Shown here: one piece after another, positions 58,231-64,000 of the stretch | Position numbering within the stretch: the stretch's first letter is position 1 | How the letters are laid out: each line of letters starts with the position of its first letter | Assembly: GCA_021613335.1 (NCBI GenBank) | Contig: JAJTWR010000051.1 | Coordinates: 171,001 to 235,000, forward strand | Source: Whitmania pigra | Taxonomy: Eukaryota; Annelida; Clitellata; Hirudinida; Haemopidae | DNA length: 64,000 nucleotides | Direction of reading: 5' to 3' | The notes under the pieces: generated by a model | What the model was told of the DNA's origin: nothing | The model's input: only the letters and a program-made list of their open reading frames with translations | Databases searched by the model: none | Translations under genes and position numbers: made by a program

Positions 58231-58539
58231 TGTTGTAAACTTAGATTTTTGGAAGTTAATTAAGTTTATATTGCTAATATAGTTAAATTTGTACTTAATT
58301 ATATTTGGCATCTTTTCCGGGCACGTGGGATCTATTTTTGCTACAGAAAGGCATTCTCGATAATCACCTGACAAACAACGAGAATCAAGACAACTTAGAA
58401 GCCCAAATAACCATTTGCATCCTTAAGTACCTCAATTCCTTAAACGCTTAACTTCTATTATTCAGTTCCGTTAACTGAATACCTGCTCTAATAAACTTAT
58501 TAGTTAACTTACTTATTTGCGGACCCCCGGGTTATTTCA

Positions 58540-60970
58540 ATATTTTAAATATTGTGTTATTTTTGCACCATTGCACATTTATTTGCACTATATTAATTAA
58601 TGTTTGAAATAAATATCATAATACCAGCTTGGTGTTGTTAAGATTATCTGCTTGATAAGGCGAACGTACATCACTTTAATTATAATTACTTTAAATATCT
58701 GCCAATGTAATAAAGTCATAAAAACATTTTAACTTCATGACTAATCACATATCACAATATGAATTCATGAATAATCACAAGTAATATGACTAATCGTTAA
58801 TGTTGTCCCTAAAAAACATTCAATGCTTTCAGAAATTGCATTGTTTAACTCATCGGTGCACTGAAATGACATTTTGTTGGAAATTCAATTAACTAAAATT
58901 TAAGTAATTTTCACGACTAGTTAATAATAAAAGGTTTAAAAATTAAGTTTGTGCCGAAAGTGAGATAAACCGGGGATAGCTGCTTAGATGACCTCCCGCG
59001 GATTAAAATACAACATATTGGTGGGGGCCTGACCCAAACCCTGGTTTCTCCATTGAAAAACGTCGATTCAAAAATATATAATAAAGAAGAATTTTCTGAA
59101 CAAAAGCGAATTGAAATACAATAGAATTGAAAAGAAAAAAAATGCATGGAAAAAATAATTTAAGGGCAACTGAAAAAATATAGAAAAAAGCAACTAAAAT
59201 TAAATTATTTAAATATGAAATACATTTAAAAACTAAGTAAAAATGGACATAAATAATTTAAAAAGTTAATGAATTAAATATAACTGGATTTCATTTATTC
59301 TTTAGGGATCATCTAGTGCAATGCATTTTTTTGTAATTATCACCATCACCATTGTTGTCACGATGTTCAATGAAAGTTCGTAACAGGTAGTACCGCTGCC
59401 ACCACCAATACCCGGTATCCACTCGAAACAAGGAAATTGGAACTATCTCTTATTTAATACAAATCTAGCAAATTCATTGCGTTACGAATTGCTTTTTGAG
59501 ACGTTTTAGTATAATAGTAAGGAATTCATTGCATTGTAAATCGCTAAAGGGTTTAAATTGTTAACCGACATTTAGATTAATTAGAAAAATTTGATTTTAT
59601 TACTTTAATTCTTATAAATCCGAATTTGTGATGGTTCTGTTAAAGCTGCTGATTTTTGTTTACAAAAGGTTGGCTAACATGGAAATAAACTATTTATATT
59701 AAATAAATTATCAAGTTAAATTAAACAAATATTTGAATAATAAAAAAGATTTGTTCCTCTCCACATCAAGTGCAAACCCCTTGTTATGCTTTAGATTATT
59801 TCAACAAGATTTCAGTGCGACGGTTTGAAGACAATTTGCAACTTGATTATTGCCACGTTTCCATGACTACATCTATTAACATTAACATAAAGACAAAAAA
59901 CTGTGTTTTTATTATTTTTTTAATATTTAATAACATGTACTTATAAAGTTTCATATAACAATACAAAATCTATTCTATGTTATCGTGATGACTTCTCATC
60001 TGCTTTTGCTGAAGGGTTATTTAAGTGCAGTTTTTACGTGAGAAGGAAAGATTCATAATTCTTTTCCTCCTGTTTCTTATGCACTTCTTTATTCTCGAAA
60101 ATTTTTTTTTTACCTAATGGCATGCTTTGTTACTTTTATAGGATATTAGGACCCTTAAGGCAGTTCAGCAAACAACCTAAAGAAAATTGTTTCTAATTTT
60201 AAATTAAGTTGGGATTTTTATATTAATTATAATTGATTGTGTAATAAACATGTCATATATTTATGTATTTAAATTATGAATTAAAGGCTATAAAAGCTTT
60301 TTTCTAGAGGCTTATTCAAACAAATCTAAACAATCAACATTTTCTTGCAGAACATCATGATTGTTTCACAATTATTCATTGGAATCGCTGTTGTTCTTGG
60401 GATATATTCGAGTTGTGGCCAATTAGACTCGTTCCGTCCAATCCTGAGTTGCAACAGCAAGCCTGCATGTCCCTTAGACAATCCTTACATCGTTCTTTCT
60501 TTGACCAATTTCTTCAAAGATGTTGATTGTTCAATTATCTCGATGGAGGTAATGTGTGCATTTCTGTGCCAAACAAATGAGGAATGCGTTAGTTTCAACC
60601 AGTTGCTGAATAAGGAATGTCACATGTTTCGAACGCTTCCTTATCAAATTATTGAAAGAACGGGATGCAAACTATTTGAGGTCGGTTGTTTGTCGAGTAC
60701 TTAATAATGTCGATAAATTTTCAAATAACATTTTCAGAAGATTCGAAGCAAAGACACTTGTCTTCTAAATAGTAAGATATTGTTTAGACATTTATTATTA
60801 GTTTAATTAGAACAGAATAATTTGATTTAAAAAATAAATAAATCATACAAAAAAATATGTCTTACAAAACTGTAATAACTACAAAAGCTGGGCAACATTA
60901 TCAATCAACTTTAGAAATTATCGAATATATATTTTAAATTTTTGTCTTCTTGGGAATATTTGTCCTATTA
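58540..60970 (+). repeat. Segmental duplication, copy 2, main part
   Basis: 58540-59270 matches 8100-8856, and 59275-60970 matches 13748-15449. The junction at ~59270 (TTTAAAAAGTTAATGAATT) is direct, without the ~4.9 kb present in copy 1. Confidence 0.9.
59975..60060 (+). promoter_or_regulatory. Conserved upstream segment, candidate promoter of copy B
   Basis: TTATCGTGATGACTTCTCATC, GAAGGGTTATTTAAGTGCAG and TTTTTACGTGAGAAGG are kept in three upstream flanks (also ~14450-14525 and, weaker, ~3878-3945). TTATTTAAG could be a TATA-like box and ACGTGAGA a splice donor of a 5'UTR exon, which would pair with the acceptor just before the ATG. Inference from conservation only. Confidence 0.4.
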
Positions 60971-61811
60971 TATTTAAGTTTCTGATGAAACTAATCTGGC
61001 TCTTGTAAGACCTACATGTCAGAGTTCAACCTATTTGTTGAACAATCATCCACTTTATTCTTGGCTGGCTGTTGATGGACTGATTGGAACCGATCCTCTC
61101 CAGTTTGAATGTTGCCATACAAATGAGGAAATTGGAGCAACCAGCTGGTTTATGGTTAAACTTAAATTTACTGCAAAGGTCAGTAGTGTTGGGATATTGA
61201 CACGTTTGGGTACACCTTCACTAGTGAGTGAGTAAGCTTTATTTAAAGGAGATGTGTTCAAATAAAATTATTTAATAGGGTTATACTTATAGTCATGTTT
61301 TAGTATCGATTGCTTGGCTTTAGACAGTTTTTGTACTTCCTTAATATATTTATTAAGTTGATTTATGTTTTATGAATGTTTAATGCAGGAAAAGATGTTG
61401 ATTAGAAAGAGATCACATACGATAAATGTACATAAAGACCAATAGTTAGATAATTCGGTTCATCTATGCATCGTACATAACTAATAATGTTTAAATAATG
61501 TTGACATCACATTCATCAATTTCTTTATATGTTGAGCAGTTGAACATTGAAATTGTTATTCAGTGGACAGATTGAGAAACCTGACGATTGGAGTGACAAA
61601 TGAATCTTGGCCTCTTAAGCAACCAATAACAGATTATTACCATTTGTGTGGTTACTATGGTGGAACACTTGTGTCCGCAAAATGGATCAGCATCAAATGT
61701 TCTCTGACAGTTCCTCCTGCCAGATTTGTCGTCGTCCATCCTGGCATACCAGATGGATATATGAGCTTTTGTGAAATTCAAGTTTTTGGCGTTAATTACT
61801 CGGAATGCTGA
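60357..61811 (+). CDS. Secreted PAN/apple + fucolectin-like protein, copy B
   Basis: Exons 60357-60684, 60979-61227 and 61564-61811, lengths 328/249/248 bp exactly as in copy A, giving 274 residues. The ATG follows TTTTCTTGCAG, a likely 5'UTR intron acceptor. Signal peptide (MIVSQLFIGIAVVLGIYSSC), PAN-like domain (FLCQTNEECVSFNQL, CHMF), fucolectin-type domain (NLALVRPTCQSSTY-like entry, AVDGL, ECCHTNEEIGATSW, RLRNLTIGV, CEIQVFG). The cysteines match copy A and substitutions are scattered, so both copies look intact. Likely secreted lectins with slightly different specificity (inference). Confidence 0.85.
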
Positions 61812-62594
61812 ATGAGTTTTGTTGAAGGAATTTTTAAAATAGCTGCAGAATTACTAAAAAATGATTTTAATCTGAAACTTCATCGAGAACCTGATTTTGT
61901 TTATATTGATTACTGACTTTGTTACGAATAAATAATGATTAGACAAATACGTCAGGTCATGGTCGATAAAGGTCATCAAATTAAATTTGTTCCATGAAGT
62001 CAAATTAATTGTGAAACTACTTATTATTGACTTTAATTAAGATGATTTTCAAGCTCCAATTGACTAAGCTTGTTATTACCTCAGTCTAATAGTGGGCATC
62101 CTAACTCAAGAAATAATTCGTTAAAACAATGTTAAATCTTTTGATCGATTTTTAAAAAATATAAAATGCCGTTTTAACAGCTTTAATTCATTTGTCAATA
62201 TTAAAAAATTATTAAATAATATTTGTATCAGATAAGTGAGTTACATATAGACAATCCAAAAAATTTAAAACGAATTATAACTAACACAATCAAGGACTGT
62301 TCTAGTGCCTTTTGACGGGAAGCTATTAAATAATCGTCTAAAGTATTATATTATTGAAATAAAAAAATATTTTAACATTCAAATTTTTTAATTAAATCGC
62401 ACTGTTTTAGAATTTTTCTGAAATTGTTTCACGTGTTAGAACGCTATGACACTGCTAATTTAAACAATATAGCATGTCTGCCTCGGATGCATAATTAAAT
62501 CATTTTCTTTACAGATTTAAATTCTTATGTTTAATAATGATATAAATTGCTATTTTAATCAAATGATTTAAGTCAAAAACCACCCTTTTTTCAG
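61812..62594. other. Spacer between copy B and the lectin exon
   Basis: 3' flank of copy B, then the block shared with 5341-5530 (62100-62275), then AT-rich sequence. No PAN or first lectin exons were found here, unlike the 6.1-7.0 kb region. Confidence 0.5.
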
Positions 62595-62862
62595 CGACAA
62601 ATTGCCGGGTTCTCATGTACCGACATTCTAATGACATTTGGACCTCCATAAGAAGATTATTTCCAGCCGAGAACTGTTCGTTTGGTTGGGAATTCGTGGC
62701 CAATTAATTCCTTTCGATTACTCTACATATTCCAATTGGATGGTCGGAGAGCCAAATTTTAGTGGAAGCAAAGAAAGTTGTCTCGTTCTTTTGTATAAAT
62801 CAGTCTGGAATGACAATAAATGTTCGGGAGATAAATGTGTTTTGTGTGAAACAGACGTTTAA
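62595..62862 (+). pseudogene. C-type lectin terminal exon, frameshifted, with EPN and WND motifs
   Basis: Acceptor TTTTTTCAG; the exon enters in phase 1 like the homologous exon 7242-7495 (shared DIWTS.RRLFP). A one-base shift between ~62650 and 62695 moves the rest to another frame: LFVWLGIRGQL, then WMVGEPNF with EPN at 62749-62757, SVWNDNKC with WND at 62806-62814 and CVLCETDV. EPN+WND is the calcium/mannose-type sugar site (family knowledge), better kept than in the intact gene. No upstream exons, so it is probably a pseudogene; a sequence error would not restore the missing exons. Confidence 0.75.
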
Positions 62863-63303
62863 TAGAGGAACAAACAGTGCTTTTTTGATATTTGGATGTT
62901 TATAAAATAAAGAATAATATTTTTGCAACAAAATTTTAATTAAAGGGCTGTCACGAAATTAAAGACTGCAATCACGATTTCTGTTCTCCCCGATAGATCC
63001 ATAAAAGTGAGCAATTTCTGCATCCCATCAACCCATGATCGGTAACTCATCTCCTTCCACCAGAAAAATAGAGAAGAGAAATTTCAGATGATTTTACTAC
63101 TATGAACATCAATTTTGTTGTTTGCTCAAATTTTAGACAATTATTAATATTTCGAAGCGTTCAAAATGAAAAGAATTTTTAATGAAACTCTACATTATTC
63201 CGGTGTTGATGAAATATTCACACAAATTGTTCAGAAATTTGAGGACAACTGTAATCGCTTAAAATGTGCCACTTTTAAAATTGGAGGCTTAAATTTCCTC
63301 AAT
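62863..63303. other. Intergenic / upstream of the next lectin gene
   Basis: A small less AT-rich stretch at 62990-63060. The open frame from 63166 reads into the gene below, but its first 46 codons lack signal-peptide character, so I treat them as 5' leader. Confidence 0.45.
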
Positions 63304-63896
63304 ATGGCGAGCAAATTATTTCAGATATATTTAATCGCTCTGCTTGCTTTTCATTTCAGTTCACCGCTTTTCAAGATGTCCAGGTATTTCAGGATAACTG
63401 ACAGCCAAGGATATGGAATGTGCATCTCGAAAACTCCCGAAATAGTGTTCGAAAATGTACCAAGCCTAAAAAGATGTCTTCTGATTTGCTTAACCATGTG
63501 GTCGGATGGATATTATTGCATCAGGTTTACTATTGAATTAGTTTCGATTTGAAAAAGAAATTGGATTTATAAAGACTGCTAATAAATTGTAAAAAATTAT
63601 AATGGCGCAGATAAGTAAACTTAAACGCTTGATTGTTTAAACAAAATTGTGGCGCATAAATGCACGCGTCAGTTTATAATTCACATTTGTATAATAATCA
63701 ATTACTATTAAGTTATTTTTTTTTTAAACATTATTTCTCCTTTGTTGTTACATTTGTTTCTCGATCCTTAAAAAATTTTAAAGAATCAACTACAAAAAGA
63801 CAAGAAATTCTTGCGAATTGTTTAGTAGTTGGAGAATTAATTCGAAGCTGGCTTTGAGCAATTCACAAGATGAATGTGTATCTTATTTCAACATGG
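63304..63896 (+). CDS. PAN-like (+ probably CTLD) secreted protein, first two exons, cut by the window end
   Basis: Exon 1 63304-63524 and exon 2 63784-63896; same phases (2, then 1) and same break points as the PAN-CTLD gene at 6081. Seen: signal peptide from ATG 63304 (MASKLFQIYLIALLAFHF), then YFRITDSQGYGMCIS, CLLICLTMWSDGYYCIR. Exon 2 reads INYKKTRNSCELFSSW and DECVSYFNM, matching LNYRKISGSCELYTYW and DCVSFLNK of the earlier gene. A donor GGGTGAGA follows at 63897. The lectin exons would lie beyond 64000. Starting at 63166 instead would add 46 residues before the signal peptide, which is less likely. Confidence 0.75.
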
Positions 63897-64000
63897 GTGA
63901 GACATTATCATATTTCTTATTAAGCATTAACAAAAATCATATTACTTGGAATAAGGACATTAAATTCTCTCAGCTTGTCCTCAAAGCTTTGCATTCTTAC

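Larger units (their letters stand above)
55626..58539 (+). mobile_element. Non-autonomous LTR retrotransposon with SAP-domain ORF
   Basis: Two 309-bp LTRs (55626-55934, 58231-58539) that look identical by eye, TG...CA ends, 4-bp target duplication ATAT (55622-55625 and 58540-58543). One open region lies between them, but no protease, reverse transcriptase, RNase H or integrase. A Foldback-like element sits inside it. Must rely on enzymes from another element (inference). Confidence 0.9.

Overview
The window is eukaryotic, almost certainly from an invertebrate animal. It is AT-rich, and its genes are split into short exons with GT-AG introns of roughly 60-450 bp. Its gene content is animal-type: secreted PAN/apple, fucolectin (F5/8-type C-like) and C-type lectin domains, plus leucine-rich-repeat genes. 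The transposon mix is Mag-like Ty3/Gypsy, I-like, CR1/L2-like and R4/Dong-like LINEs, hAT and a Foldback-like element, which is seen in arthropods and other invertebrates. I cannot name the species.

Layout. 0-8 kb: a three-exon secreted PAN+fucolectin gene (47-1492), a collapsed relic of the same family (3.7-4.4 kb) and a four-exon PAN+C-type-lectin gene (6081-7495). 8-15.5 kb: one copy of a segmental duplication, carrying a PAN exon, a lectin-like exon and a broken third copy of the fucolectin gene. 15.5-17.5 kb: a huge TAA-to-TCC simple-repeat array and hAT ends. 18-21 kb: a 12-exon leucine-rich-repeat gene that reads cleanly through every splice. 21.6-37.5 kb: a transposon graveyard. It holds a CR1-like fragment, an R4/Dong-like LINE lying exactly between two TAA arrays, a hAT transposase gene split by an I-like LINE with matching target duplications, and a CR1-like LINE. 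37.7-42 kb: GAT repeats, a moderately GC-rich unexplained stretch and a probable solo LTR. 42.3-44.5 kb: a second leucine-rich-repeat gene. 45-46 kb: a retroelement relic. 46.2-52.4 kb: an AT-rich degenerate array split by a nearly intact-looking 4.4 kb Mag-like LTR element (5-bp target duplication). 53.8-58.5 kb: a solo LTR, a hAT relic and a non-autonomous LTR element with identical LTRs, itself split by a Foldback-like element. 58.5-64 kb: the second copy of the segmental duplication with a full PAN+fucolectin paralog, a frameshifted C-type lectin exon and the start of another PAN+C-type-lectin gene.

How it fits together. The host genes form two families: a tandemly duplicated secreted lectin cluster, with the order [PAN-fucolectin]-[PAN-CTLD] repeated at both ends of the window, and two leucine-rich-repeat genes. 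The lectin genes carry signal peptides and cysteine-rich domains, so they probably act outside the cell in carbohydrate recognition (inference). Everything between them is mostly mobile DNA, with at least three layers of nested insertion that can be dated relative to each other.
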